This document shows, piece after piece, positions 32,805 to 41,488 of a stretch of DNA of 46,599 nucleotides. Source of the stretch: Ktedonobacteraceae bacterium (GTDB taxonomy: Bacteria > Chloroflexota > Ktedonobacteria > Ktedonobacterales > Ktedonobacteraceae). The stretch covers positions 1 to 46,599 of the forward strand of contig JAFAXQ010000305.1 in NCBI GenBank assembly GCA_019240835.1, given 5' to 3'. Position numbers and translations under genes: made by a program. The stretch's first letter is position 1. The number at the start of each line of letters is the position of its first letter. Under the pieces are notes generated by a model. That model did not search any database. It saw only the letters and a program-made list of their open reading frames with translations, and had not been told where the DNA came from.

Positions 32805-33947
32805 TCAACGTTCACTGAGTGGCAAGAAATGTAAATCTGTAGGCCCAATATAATCTGCTTCGGGGCGGATCAGTCGGTTATGATGTACCTGTTCTAGGAT
32901 ATGAGCTGTCCAGCCGACAACACGGCTCATAGCGAAAGTGGGGGTGAATAGATCTCCGATGAGACCGACTGCAGCTAGCAGAACAGCAGAGTAGAATTCG
33001 ACGTTAGTATAGAGGCGTCGACCGGGCTTCTGTTCCTCAAGTAGGGCGAGGGCCAGTTCTTCAACGTGGCGAGCAAGAACGAAACCTTGTGGATCGGCCA
33101 AGCGTGACATCTCGCGCAACTCTTCAGCGCGTGGATCCTCGGTCTTATAGACGCGATGCCCAAAGCCCATCAGGCGCTCACCATGCGCCAGGGCATTGTG
33201 CAACCAGCTATCGGCATTGTCTACCATGCCGATAGCGTTAAGCATATCTAACACTTTGGAAGGCGCTCCACCATGCAATGGCCCCTTGAGTGCCCCGATT
33301 GCCGCGACAATCGCCGACACGATATCGGCTTCGGTACTGGCCACCACGCGGGCTGTGAACGTAGAGGCGTTCATGCCGTGGTCGGCCAAAAGTACAAGGT
33401 AGGCATTCAGCCCTTTGATATACTCATCCTTGGGAACCTGTCCCGTCAGCAAGTACAGGTAGTTGGCAGCGTGATCCAACTCTGAGCGCGATTCCAACGG
33501 CTCCTGACCACGACGTAACCGATGGAAGGCTGCGAGAAAGAGTGGAAAGCGAGCCGTAACAGCTAGCGCCTGCTCAATGCTAGGATGACCCTTGATGCTG
33601 ATCGCACCCCAGGCCGAGACTGCCGTACGCAACGCATCCATCGGTTCGGTAGAGGCTGGTAGGTCACGTAGCACCTGCATCACCATGGGTGGCATAGTGC
33701 GCTCTGCTACCAGAGCTAGTTTGAAATCCGACAACTCTTTGTGGTTGGGCAAGTGTCCAAACCAGAGTAGGTGCATAACCTCTTCAAACGAAGTTTTACG
33801 TGCAAGATCATGAATAGTATAGCCACAATAGATCAATCGTCCTGCCGTTCCTTCAACCTTACTCAGCGCCGTCGTAGCCGCCACAATCCCCTCTAGTCCG
33901 CCTTTACTCTCCTTGTGGGAAGGTGTTTCTGATGTCGTGGTTGACAT
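32805..33947 (-). CDS. Citrate synthase (possibly methylcitrate synthase), Glu in place of the catalytic Asp
   Basis: The 380-residue protein is a type II-short citrate synthase condensing oxaloacetate and acetyl-CoA. Motifs are LLADHGMNASTFTAR (about 187-200), KGPLHGGAPSKV with His225, GFGHRVYKTEDPRA with His264, and NVEFYSAVLLAAVG with Glu317. The last position is Asp in most family members I know (NVDFYSG), so the H/H/D triad reads H225/H264/E317. The C-terminal LFTPTFAMSRVVGWTAHILEQ segment is normal. The gene has AGAGG before its ATG at 33947. It is divergent from ugd, with a candidate promoter at 34011-34039. A 2-methylcitrate role cannot be excluded. Confidence 0.9.
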   Translation of the reverse strand: MSTTTSETPSHKESKGGLEGIVAATTALSKVEGTAGRLIYCGYTIHDLARKTSFEEVMHLLWFGHLPNHKELSDFKLALVAERTMPPMVMQVLRDLPASTEPMDALRTAVSAWGAISIKGHPSIEQALAVTARFPLFLAAFHRLRRGQEPLESRSELDHAANYLYLLTGQVPKDEYIKGLNAYLVLLADHGMNASTFTARVVASTEADIVSAIVAAIGALKGPLHGGAPSKVLDMLNAIGMVDNADSWLHNALAHGERLMGFGHRVYKTEDPRAEELREMSRLADPQGFVLARHVEELALALLEEQKPGRRLYTNVEFYSAVLLAAVGLIGDLFTPTFAMSRVVGWTAHILEQVHHNRLIRPEADYIGPTDLHFLPLSER

Positions 33948-34010
33948 AGTAGCCTCTGACTTCTCTCACTTTTAGCAAGCATTACGGAATTTGCGTATAT
34001 TTATTCCTAA

Positions 34011-34039
34011 GTTGTAACATTGATCTAGATAAAAGTCAA
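34011..34039 (-). promoter_or_regulatory. Candidate promoter of citrate synthase
   Basis: On the minus strand TTGACT (34034-34039), a 17-nt spacer and TACAAC (34011-34016) match 5/6 and 4/6 of consensus. An ATCTAGAT palindrome (34022-34029) lies in the spacer. Confidence 0.45.
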
Positions 34040-34059
34040 TAAATGAGGAGTAGCTTTTT

Positions 34060-35469
34060 GTGTCTATTATAACCGTCATTGGTACGGGCTATGTGGGTCT
34101 GGTTACGGGCACCTGCCTAGCCGATATAGGTAACCAGGTAACGTGTGTTGATATTGTTAAAGAAAAAATTGAGCGCCTCAAGCAGGGTGTGCTGCCTATT
34201 TATGAGCCTGGCTTGGAAGAGTTGGTGCAGCGCAATGTGCATGCTGGGCGTCTCTGTTTCACCACTGGTTACAAAGAAGGCTTGGATAACGCCGAATTTA
34301 TCTTCATTGCTGTGAACACTCCCTCTAGCAATGGGCAGGGGGGTGCTGATATGCGCTATGTCGAGAGTGCAGCATGCAGTATTGCTGAGGAGCTTGACCA
34401 CTACGCTATTATCATCAATAAAAGCACAGTGCCTGTAGGCAGTGGCGATGTGGTATCACGCGTCGTCAAGCGCAATCTCAAGCGGGATGTACGCTTCGCT
34501 GTAGTCTCTAATCCCGAGTTTCTGCGCGAAGGCTCTGCTGTCCAGGACTTTCTGCATCCCGACCGGGTAGTGCTCGGCTCCTCTGATACGGAAGCGGCCT
34601 ACAAAGTGGCGCGGCTCTATATGCCATTGCGCGCACCCATTGTCACCACGGATCTCTACACGGCTGAGATGATCAAATATGCCTCTAATGCCTTCCTTGC
34701 CACGAAAATTTCGTTCATCAATGAGATTGCTCAGATTTGTGAGCGCTTGGGGGCCGACGTCAAAGAGGTGGCTGTGGGTATGGGTTATGATAAGCGCATT
34801 GGGCATGCCTTTCTGGATGCTGGGCTGGGCTACGGGGGTAGTTGCTTTCCCAAGGATGTACGCGCCCTGGCGCATATGGCCGGTGAAGCGGGCCTGCACC
34901 CGCAATTGCTGCACGCCGTGATGGAGATCAACCACGATCAGCGCCGTCTCGCCGTCACTAAATTAACGAACATCCTCGGCTCACTACGGGGTTGCACCAT
35001 TGGCGTACTCGGTTTGGCCTTCAAGCCGAACACCGATGATATGCGCGAGGCACCCTCTATTGATATTATCCGCTGGATTGCTAGTCAGAGCGCACATGTA
35101 CGTGTCTACGACCCTGTGGCGATGAACAGCGCACACGAAGCACTTATCCGGGCTAGCGTACGTGTCGAAGCCCTTACCTTCTGCGAGAATGCCTATGCCG
35201 TCACCGAGGGAGCCGACGCACTGATTATCGTCACCGAATGGAACGAGTTCAAATCGCTCGACATGCTCAAAGTACGCAGTCTAATGCGCCGCCCTGTGCT
35301 CATCGATGGGCGCAACATCTACGAGGCGGTGGAGATGACTCGTCTCGGCTTCATCTACCGTGCTATGGGGCGTGGTATAGGACCAGATCCCTCGGTGCTC
35401 CCATCTGGCGATACGACTGGCATGCTGCACCAGCAGGTCAAGCAAGACAGGGAAGAGGAGGTCAGATAA
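34060..35469 (+). CDS. ugd: UDP-glucose 6-dehydrogenase
   Basis: The 469-residue protein oxidises UDP-glucose to UDP-glucuronate with two NAD+. The N-terminal Rossmann fold starts [19 protein letters not shown], then FIAVNTPSS and [11 protein letters not shown]. The catalytic cysteine is Cys262 in [10 protein letters not shown], and [14 protein letters not shown] and [16 protein letters not shown] are typical. The start is a GTG at 34060 with GAGGAG 9 nt upstream. The product feeds polysaccharide synthesis. The stop overlaps the start of the phosphopantetheinyl transferase gene. Confidence 0.95.
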   Translation: MSIITVIGTGYVGLVTGTCLADIGNQVTCVDIVKEKIERLKQGVLPIYEPGLEELVQRNVHAGRLCFTTGYKEGLDNAEFIFIAVNTPSSNGQGGADMRYVESAACSIAEELDHYAIIINKSTVPVGSGDVVSRVVKRNLKRDVRFAVVSNPEFLREGSAVQDFLHPDRVVLGSSDTEAAYKVARLYMPLRAPIVTTDLYTAEMIKYASNAFLATKISFINEIAQICERLGADVKEVAVGMGYDKRIGHAFLDAGLGYGGSCFPKDVRALAHMAGEAGLHPQLLHAVMEINHDQRRLAVTKLTNILGSLRGCTIGVLGLAFKPNTDDMREAPSIDIIRWIASQSAHVRVYDPVAMNSAHEALIRASVRVEALTFCENAYAVTEGADALIIVTEWNEFKSLDMLKVRSLMRRPVLIDGRNIYEAVEMTRLGFIYRAMGRGIGPDPSVLPSGDTTGMLHQQVKQDREEEVR

Positions 35470-36002
35470 TGCAATCGGACAAGCAAAGGGAGCAGGAGAG
35501 CCAAGCATTGCTCTTTACTCCGCTGGTGGGTCAGGTTGGAGAGCCTCTTCCCAACTGGCTCTTCGGACCAGCAGGAGTTGCTGGCCTACCTGCTCCGCTG
35601 CTCGCTCCCCAGGGAGTGAATATCGCCGTGGGTATCGACATCATTGAGGTAGAGCGAGTACGCCGCGCCGTCGAGCGCCACGGGGAACGCTTTCTGCGAC
35701 GTGTCTTTACTGAACAAGAGGTACAGCAGTGCCGTAGTAAAGCAGCACGCCTAGCGGGACGCTTCGCTGCTAAGGAAGCCATCTGTAAAGCCCTGGGCAC
35801 GGGCCTGCACGGTGTGTCATGGCGCGAAATGGAGATAGTGCAGTTGCGCAGTGGACGCCCATCTGTGCGCTTACACGCTAGAGCCAAGCAACGTGCCGAT
35901 TTGCTCGGCCTGAGTGCCTTCGATGTCAGTATTGCCGATCTTGCTCAATTCTCTCTCGCTGTGGCCGTTGCGGTGCAAACCGCGCCATCTCATCGAACGT
36001 AA
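35469..36002 (+). CDS. acpS: Holo-[acyl-carrier-protein] synthase (4'-phosphopantetheinyl transferase) with N-terminal extension
   Basis: The 177-residue protein transfers 4'-phosphopantetheine from CoA to acyl carrier proteins. It has VGIDIIEVERVRRAVERHG with the Mg2+-binding Asp, and RFAAKEAICKALGTG. The domain begins at about residue 55; the usual AcpS is about 120 residues, so 50 or so extra N-terminal residues are present, rich in Gln, Pro and Leu. The ATG at 35469 sits in TAATG, overlapping the ugd stop, with AGGAGG upstream, so the two genes are translationally coupled. A longer in-frame ORF that starts inside ugd is not credible. Confidence 0.92.
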   Translation: MQSDKQREQESQALLFTPLVGQVGEPLPNWLFGPAGVAGLPAPLLAPQGVNIAVGIDIIEVERVRRAVERHGERFLRRVFTEQEVQQCRSKAARLAGRFAAKEAICKALGTGLHGVSWREMEIVQLRSGRPSVRLHARAKQRADLLGLSAFDVSIADLAQFSLAVAVAVQTAPSHRT

Positions 36003-36197
36003 CGGTTTGCTCGTCTCCGCAGGCGCAGCGCGAAGAATTGTAAGTAGTCCTAAACCGCTCAGAATATATCTTTATTTTAATGAGATCCTGTGGTATCATT
36101 AACCTGCAGGATCGGAATTTTTAAGAAGAGCCTCGTGCCGAATATCACATCTGTAGGATTTGTTGACTGTGACGTTACAGAGGGAAAATATAAGTTT

Positions 36198-36731
36198 ATG
36201 AACGCGCAGCAAATCTTTTTCGCGGGTATCGTCGTGTTTGCCATCGTTGGCTTTCAGAGAGGATGGCGTCGTGAGTTGATATCGCTTGTGTTTGCGGCGA
36301 TCGCTGCTTTTTTGCTCATTCCCGGCAATGGGAACTTTCAAGTGTTCTTTGCCCGCCTGTTAGGGGCAGTTGAAGTATTGCTCACTGGTAGTCAACCTGG
36401 TCCGCCAGCACCCTTGGCTCCGTGGGTGGCACTACTTCTGTTTGCCATCGTGTTAGGTATTGGCTACTATATTGGCAACAGGGCCTTTCCAGCGCCGGCC
36501 ACGCCGCCAGAGCGCATTATAGGGATAGTTCCTGCTATTATTACAGGTGCTATTGTCCTTGATTATCTCTTCCAGTACTTTATAAGTGTTACTGGGAGTC
36601 CAACTCTCAGCCTGATCCTGCCGACACCTGATCCCACCAGCTTTGTGCCCCTCCTCTTCGTCATCGCTCTTGTTACTGTGCTAGTCGCACTGATTGCGTC
36701 CAGAATGAAGAAGACACCGGCTAAGAAGTAA
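36198..36731 (+). CDS. CvpA-like membrane protein
   Basis: The 177-residue protein has four hydrophobic segments (about 5-20, 30-60, 75-95, 115-140, with one more near 150-168). The opening FAIVGFQRGWRRELISLVFAA resembles the CvpA family (GFRRGLVRELLSL). CvpA is needed for colicin V production in E. coli and is linked to cell envelope integrity elsewhere. A helix pair is followed by a PGPPAPLAP linker. The ATG at 36198 is preferred; a GTG at 36090 would add 36 residues of low quality. The ribosome site is weak. It lies upstream of the PH/PASTA gene. Confidence 0.6.
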   Translation: MNAQQIFFAGIVVFAIVGFQRGWRRELISLVFAAIAAFLLIPGNGNFQVFFARLLGAVEVLLTGSQPGPPAPLAPWVALLLFAIVLGIGYYIGNRAFPAPATPPERIIGIVPAIITGAIVLDYLFQYFISVTGSPTLSLILPTPDPTSFVPLLFVIALVTVLVALIASRMKKTPAKK

Positions 36732-36787
36732 TGTTATGAGTAATATTTGTTTCTGTACCGGCATACCAAATGCGTTGAGGTGACGGG

Positions 36788-38371
36788 ATGACCAAGACAA
36801 GTGAGCAAAAGGCAAAGAGAGCTTTTAGGCCCCAGGATACTTTGAGTTCAATCTATGAAGGATTTGGATTGCAGTATTTCCGGCGCGGGCGCGATAAACA
36901 ATGGCGCTTTGCTGGTCAGCAGCCGGATGAGGTGGTGCGAATAATAGTACGTAAGCATTGGTGGTTTCTCGTGCAGCCTGCTTTGCCATTTATCGGCTCT
37001 ATCGTATTGCTATTTGTGGTACTAGGGGCTGGGACAGCGCTGTCAGCCTCGTCAGGGTTGTGGTTATTTGCCGAAGCAGTAATTTTCCTACTGGTTATTG
37101 GTACCGGACTGTGGTTTGCCTATCGCGATCTGGTCGTCTGGTGGTTTGAAACACACATCGTCACTAACAAGCGCATTATCAACTCTGCCAATTTTTTGGT
37201 GAAGGCCACGCGCAAGGAAGTGTCCATTGAGAAAGTGCAGCAGGTAGGTGTAGACACGAGAGATTCTTTATTGGGCCTTCTACTCGGCTTCGGTACGGTG
37301 CATGTCTATCTTGCCGGTGGCGACCTTGTCATTAAGGACGTACCTGATCCGAAGAGGGTAAAAGACGCCATCCAGGGACTGAGTGACGATTTCCGTGCAA
37401 AGAAGAAGCCAGAAAAGCCAATACCAAAGCCTAAAGACCCCGATGTAATGAACGCACTCGAAGAGTTGGCAAAAGAAAGCCCTGTCCCTACATTACCGGA
37501 CGCCGATAAGGATTATCCACCCCTGCGCAATCCCTACCGTCTGCGTGGCCCAAGGCGTAGATTTAGCAGTATACTACATATTACGGCTGATATACACTAC
37601 TTCTCCGGTGAATATACCGTCAAGTACCTCCAGCATTCGCCGTATGTGCTTTACGCTAATCTGGCCATTCCTGTCCTTTTACTCTTGTTCGTGTTGCCTG
37701 TAGCCTTGGTTACGCCTAGGGTAATGTCTGTACCAATTTCCTGGTGGCTCATTATGAGTGTGCTCATTCTGGGCCTCTTGCTGTGGATGTTTTTTAAATA
37801 CGTTGACTATGTTGATGACGTATATATTCTGACGAACAGGCGCATTATTGATATTGAGCGTAAGTTCTTCTTCGTTTTTGAATCGCGTCTGGAAGTAGAG
37901 TACAAGAATATTCGCGAAGTTCGTGTGTTGATACCTAGCGTCTCTGAGCGCTTCCTGAATATAGGCGACGTGTATATTGAGACCCCCGGCAGTTCACCCG
38001 ATATCGTCTTCGGCAATGTTGATCGTCCCTTCGAAGTGCAAGAGCTCGTGTCGGGTATCAAGGGCCATAAGGACAAGGAAGATAAGGCCAAAAAAGAGAA
38101 TGAGGAGAAGCAGAGACTTCACTTATGGTTGGGTACGATGTTCTCCAAATTGGAGGAGACAGACAAGGGCCGAGGTGCGCCCAATCTGAGAAACTTGGAC
38201 CTGCTCTCAGCTATATACTGTGTACAGGAGCTGGACTTGGAGGTGGAAGTATTGAAGGAGGATGTACCAAATGTACCGATGGAGCCGGGACGGGTGATCT
38301 ATCAGAATCCACCCGCTGGCACGCTAATGAATAAGGGTAGCAAAATTGAGGTGGTGTTGAGCAAGAGATAA
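36788..38371 (+). CDS. Double bacterial-PH-domain membrane protein with C-terminal PASTA domain
   Basis: The 527-residue protein has two copies of a two-helix plus bacterial PH (DUF304/bPH_2) unit: about residues 55-200 (helices at 59-82 and 90-110, then TNKRIINSANFLVKATRKEVSI and DLVIKDVPDP) and about 280-440 (helices near 288-345, then LTNRRIIDIERKFFFVF and NIGDVYIETPGSSPDIVFGN). A charged helix follows. Residues about 455-527 are a PASTA domain (VIYQNPPAGTLMNKGSKIEVVL), usually seen outside the cell on penicillin-binding proteins and Ser/Thr kinases; here the topology places it in the cytoplasm if the PH domains are cytoplasmic. That combination is unusual. Function is unknown. A 24-bp hairpin follows. 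Confidence 0.82.
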   Translation: MTKTSEQKAKRAFRPQDTLSSIYEGFGLQYFRRGRDKQWRFAGQQPDEVVRIIVRKHWWFLVQPALPFIGSIVLLFVVLGAGTALSASSGLWLFAEAVIFLLVIGTGLWFAYRDLVVWWFETHIVTNKRIINSANFLVKATRKEVSIEKVQQVGVDTRDSLLGLLLGFGTVHVYLAGGDLVIKDVPDPKRVKDAIQGLSDDFRAKKKPEKPIPKPKDPDVMNALEELAKESPVPTLPDADKDYPPLRNPYRLRGPRRRFSSILHITADIHYFSGEYTVKYLQHSPYVLYANLAIPVLLLLFVLPVALVTPRVMSVPISWWLIMSVLILGLLLWMFFKYVDYVDDVYILTNRRIIDIERKFFFVFESRLEVEYKNIREVRVLIPSVSERFLNIGDVYIETPGSSPDIVFGNVDRPFEVQELVSGIKGHKDKEDKAKKENEEKQRLHLWLGTMFSKLEETDKGRGAPNLRNLDLLSAIYCVQELDLEVEVLKEDVPNVPMEPGRVIYQNPPAGTLMNKGSKIEVVLSKR

Positions 38372-38424
38372 ACAAAGCAAGCCAAGCAAAAATGATCCGG
38401 TCATTTTTGCTTGGCTTGCTTTGT
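38372..38424. terminator. 24-bp perfect inverted repeat between convergent genes
   Basis: 38372-38395 pairs perfectly with 38401-38424 across a 5-nt loop. The right arm contains TTTTT, but no U-run follows. It starts one base after the PH/PASTA stop and ends 11 bp before the end of the RlmD-type gene, so it can serve both. At 24 bp it is much longer than a usual terminator stem. Confidence 0.8.
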
Positions 38425-38435
38425 TGTGAGCTTGT

Positions 38436-39800
38436 TTATTTTGCGCCGACGCGAGCTAGCAACGCAATACACTCAATATGGTATGTCTGTGGGAACATGT
38501 CGATGGGTTGCGCCGCCACGAGGCGATAGCGTCCACCGCTACAGAGCGTCGCGCTATCGCGAGCAAGTGTGCTGGGATCGCATGAGATATAGCAGATTGC
38601 TCGCGGTGCCAGCGTTTGCAACGCCTGTACTGCCTTAGGATGACAGCCTGCACGCGGTGGATCGACCAGTGCAATATCGATATGCTCGCGGCGGTAATGA
38701 AGTTGGCCAAGTAGGCGCTCAAGCGTTCCTTCTAACACAGTAATATTGCTCTGGTTGTTCAGAGTTGCGTTGGCGCGTGCGTCCATTACGGCGCTTGGTT
38801 GCGATTCAATCGCAATAACTCGAGTGGTGCGAGGCGACAGAAAGGCCGAGAAGAGGCCTACACCGCTATATCCATCCAACACCACATCGGTACGCTGTGG
38901 CTCAAGCATGGCTATGGCTCGCTCGACGAGTACCCCCGCCTGCACCAAGTTCACCTGGAAGAAGGAATCGGCAGAGACGCGGAAGCGGCGGCCCATTATT
39001 ACGTCTGTCAGGAACTCTTGTCCAGCAAACACACGACCGTATCTGCCGCCAACGCGTTCAATAATAACTCCAACAGTTCCAGGCGCAATAGTCATAAAGT
39101 CGTTGGCGAGCTGCTGAGGATTTTCGATCACTGAGCCAGGACGTGCGTGAATGACGATTAACGTTGGCACAGCCTTTGCTGCTCCGGCGGCTATTGCGGC
39201 CCCTGGAGCGGTTGCCACAGCCCCAATGGCTCCGCGTAGCGTAAAGCCCTGTATCATCTCGCCGAGTGTGTCACCAAAATAATCAATGAGTTTGTGACGC
39301 ACTTTTTGGTAGACAGAGTCGAGCGCAGGATGCAGTAAAGCACAATCCTTCAGATCCTGTATCTCATGGCTCTCTGTAAGTTTAAATCCCACTTCGCCTT
39401 CAGGCCCCACAGAAAATAGGGCAATATTGCGATAGTGCCAGGGAGAAATGCCTGGTGGCATACCGATAGTCGGATGTACAAACGCGTCCGGCTGTTTTCC
39501 GATACGCACAAGCAACTGACGAACAATATGAGCTTTCCAGGTGAGCTGTGCAGGATAGGCGATGTGTTGCCATTGGCAGCCGCTGTCGGTGAGTTGGGGA
39601 TAGGGTGGCTCTACGCGCTCTGGTGCGGTACGAAGGATCTCTAACAACTCTGCGCGGGCATGTCCTCGGCGCTCCTCGACAATCTCCACGCGCACCCGCT
39701 CTCCTGGAATACCTCCAGGCACGAAAAGCACACGACCCTCATAGCGACCTACGGCGTCGCCCCCGTAGGCAAGGTCTGTAAGTTCAACATCAATGCTCAT
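38436..39800 (-). CDS. RlmD/RlmCD-type 23S rRNA (uracil-5-)methyltransferase lacking the Fe-S cysteines
   Basis: The 454-residue protein has an N-terminal TRAM domain (about residues 1-55) and a C-terminal SAM methyltransferase: LDGYSGVGLFSAFLS, VDPPRAGCHPKAV, and ISCDPSTLARD with the catalytic Cys at about 407. Family members with a [4Fe-4S] cluster have CxxxxxCGGCxxQH; here only SGCQWQH remains, so the cluster should be absent. A low-complexity Ala/Gly insert (AIGAVATAPGAAIAAGAA) sits at about residues 190-210. The ATG at 39800 (GAGG 5 nt upstream) is preferred over a GTG at 39806. It is downstream of the bactofilin-like gene by about 100 bp. Confidence 0.88.
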   Translation of the reverse strand: MSIDVELTDLAYGGDAVGRYEGRVLFVPGGIPGERVRVEIVEERRGHARAELLEILRTAPERVEPPYPQLTDSGCQWQHIAYPAQLTWKAHIVRQLLVRIGKQPDAFVHPTIGMPPGISPWHYRNIALFSVGPEGEVGFKLTESHEIQDLKDCALLHPALDSVYQKVRHKLIDYFGDTLGEMIQGFTLRGAIGAVATAPGAAIAAGAAKAVPTLIVIHARPGSVIENPQQLANDFMTIAPGTVGVIIERVGGRYGRVFAGQEFLTDVIMGRRFRVSADSFFQVNLVQAGVLVERAIAMLEPQRTDVVLDGYSGVGLFSAFLSPRTTRVIAIESQPSAVMDARANATLNNQSNITVLEGTLERLLGQLHYRREHIDIALVDPPRAGCHPKAVQALQTLAPRAICYISCDPSTLARDSATLCSGGRYRLVAAQPIDMFPQTYHIECIALLARVGAK

Positions 39801-39902
39801 ATTCACCTCATCGACACCTCACGACGTAGCAGATCGTTGATGTCCATTTCACTTTCCAACATGTTTCTATCTGTCAGTCCTCGATGACTGTAACAGGTGC
39901 AC

Positions 39903-40880
39903 CTATAAAGTAAGGGGCTGCCTGGGCTGACTGTAGAGCCGGGTACCAAAACGGCTCAGAAAGACCGCTCCGAGCCCTATCAATCCCGCTCCGATACTGA
40001 TGAGCCAGCCAATGAAAGGGAGAGACCCTGCCAATATCAACACTGTCAGTCCTACTGCCACTTGCATTGGACGCATGTTCTGCTGTGGGACCATGCTGTG
40101 TAGTATGTATTCTCCGATAAGCCAACCTATGGCTACTGTTCCCAGTACCCAGCCTGCAGCAAGTCCTGCTATGACCATTATTGCTAATGGAATAGAGATA
40201 ATTAGCGCTATCGACACAAAGAAAACTACTAGAGCAAGTAACACACTGAGTAGCCCAAGCACCAGACTGCGTCGCAGTGTGGTTTGTGCCGTTGTGCGTA
40301 CTAACATCACATGCTCTGGCAACAAAGACGTCAGCAAGATACCCAGTGCTATCCATGCTAGGACGGACCAGAAACGAACCACTGGCCCCTCGTCGTGGTT
40401 GAAGAGAGAGGCAACACGCTCGGTGGAGCAATCAAAAACACTACCATGCAATTGTGTATTCTCATCCTCAGCCCAACGGTCTCCACAAAAATGCTTGTTG
40501 CCATATACGTGAGCCTCTTTTGGCAGTGTGACCCGACTACCGTAGAGACTCACGTCTCCATCAACCGTTCCATTAATGATTACATTACTACCGAAGGCAA
40601 CCACGTTACCATGTACCCTTCCCTCAATGACTACTTTGCCACCGAAAGATGCGACGTCACTACAGATAATTTTGTGACTATCAATTACAATTGTACCGCC
40701 AAAAGACGGTTTAAGATAGTGGTCAGTGCAATCCACATTGCTGCTGGTCAGGTAGTGGCTGGCGGCATGAACGCTTGTAGTTCCCCCCCATAGTACCTCT
40801 GCGCCTATTAGCAGCGCAAGCAGAGGCCAAACTCTGAGTAACTTAAGCATGCTCCGTCGCTTATATCCAATTTTTGGCAT
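39903..40880 (-). CDS. Signal-anchored bactofilin-like repeat membrane protein, partner of a sigma/anti-sigma pair
   Basis: The 325-residue protein has a basic N-terminus and signal-anchor helix (about 11-30), then an external part of about 110 residues with right-handed beta repeats in bactofilin style (SFGGKVVIEGRVHGNVVAF, INGTVDGDVSLYGSRVTL), containing four cysteines. The C-terminal half has about four to five membrane helices. Bactofilins are polymer-forming cytoskeletal proteins of the cytoplasm; here the repeats appear to be outside the cell. I choose the ATG at 40880 (GGGAG 7 nt upstream); starts further upstream, up to 41012, run through 44 atypical residues. It is third in the operon, 47 bp after the anti-sigma gene. 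Confidence 0.72.
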   Translation of the reverse strand: MPKIGYKRRSMLKLLRVWPLLALLIGAEVLWGGTTSVHAASHYLTSSNVDCTDHYLKPSFGGTIVIDSHKIICSDVASFGGKVVIEGRVHGNVVAFGSNVIINGTVDGDVSLYGSRVTLPKEAHVYGNKHFCGDRWAEDENTQLHGSVFDCSTERVASLFNHDEGPVVRFWSVLAWIALGILLTSLLPEHVMLVRTTAQTTLRRSLVLGLLSVLLALVVFFVSIALIISIPLAIMVIAGLAAGWVLGTVAIGWLIGEYILHSMVPQQNMRPMQVAVGLTVLILAGSLPFIGWLISIGAGLIGLGAVFLSRFGTRLYSQPRQPLTL

Positions 40881-40927
40881 TCGAGAACTCCCTATCATGG
40901 TCGGTCGATAACCATGACCTCCGCTAG

Positions 40928-41488
40928 TTACGCTTCTTGTGGGTAGCGCATTAAGCGAAGCCACATCCCCATCATGACAACCACAGCGAACGCGACTCCT
41001 GACAACAGCCAACTGTTACGTGTGGCGATTGTCAATCCTGTCTGCAAGTACTGTGTCAGGATGTAGAGAACGTCAATGACGTTGCTTAGCAACGAGAGTG
41101 CTTTCACTGCAAGGCCGGTTTGCTCAATGGTGATAGCCAGCAATAAGAGGGGAATGCTTCCCAGGGTAAAGAAAGTCGCTGCAGCAAGTGCCATGCCGAC
41201 AGTACGTAGACGCACGATGCGCGTTTGCTGTTGAGTACGCAATTGCTCAAGCTGTTGAGAAATTCGCCTCTGCTGCTGTATCGCGAGCATAATTTTCTCG
41301 GTGGGGATGCTGTTGCATATGCGAGGAGCCGATGTAGAAAGTAGCGTATCAAGGTGCTGTTGTTGCTGCTCTGTAGCGCGACATGGTTGGCAGTAATGCA
41401 AATGCTCCTGCAAGGTCACTTCGTCGGACCGTGTCAAGTTACTATCGCGTCGAGCAGTCAATAACTGCTTAGCGTCGCGGCAGCGCAT
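40928..41488 (-). CDS. Anti-sigma factor with ZAS motif and membrane helices
   Basis: The 186-residue protein has a ZAS zinc motif, H29-x3-C33-x2-C36 in EHLHYCQPC, with Cys3 nearby as the fourth ligand. A Gln-rich helix (about residues 35-90, QQQQHLDTLL to QQQRRISQQLEQLRTQQQ) separates it from two or three hydrophobic segments (about 93-118, 125-150, 160-180). The ATG at 41488 overlaps the end of the sigma gene by 20 bp with GAGGAGG upstream, so translation is coupled. A longer ORF to 41623 lies wholly within the sigma gene and is not used. Confidence 0.87.
   Translation of the reverse strand: MRCRDAKQLLTARRDSNLTRSDEVTLQEHLHYCQPCRATEQQQQHLDTLLSTSAPRICNSIPTEKIMLAIQQQRRISQQLEQLRTQQQTRIVRLRTVGMALAAATFFTLGSIPLLLLAITIEQTGLAVKALSLLSNVIDVLYILTQYLQTGLTIATRNSWLLSGVAFAVVVMMGMWLRLMRYPQEA

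Noticed and set aside
35238-35468. Extended start of acpS inside ugd
   Set aside because: The 77 extra codons are a shadow of ugd; the ATG at 35469 has AGGAGG and overlaps the ugd stop.
40881-41012. Longer N-terminus of the bactofilin-like protein
   Set aside because: It would overlap the anti-sigma gene and bury the signal anchor behind 44 atypical residues.
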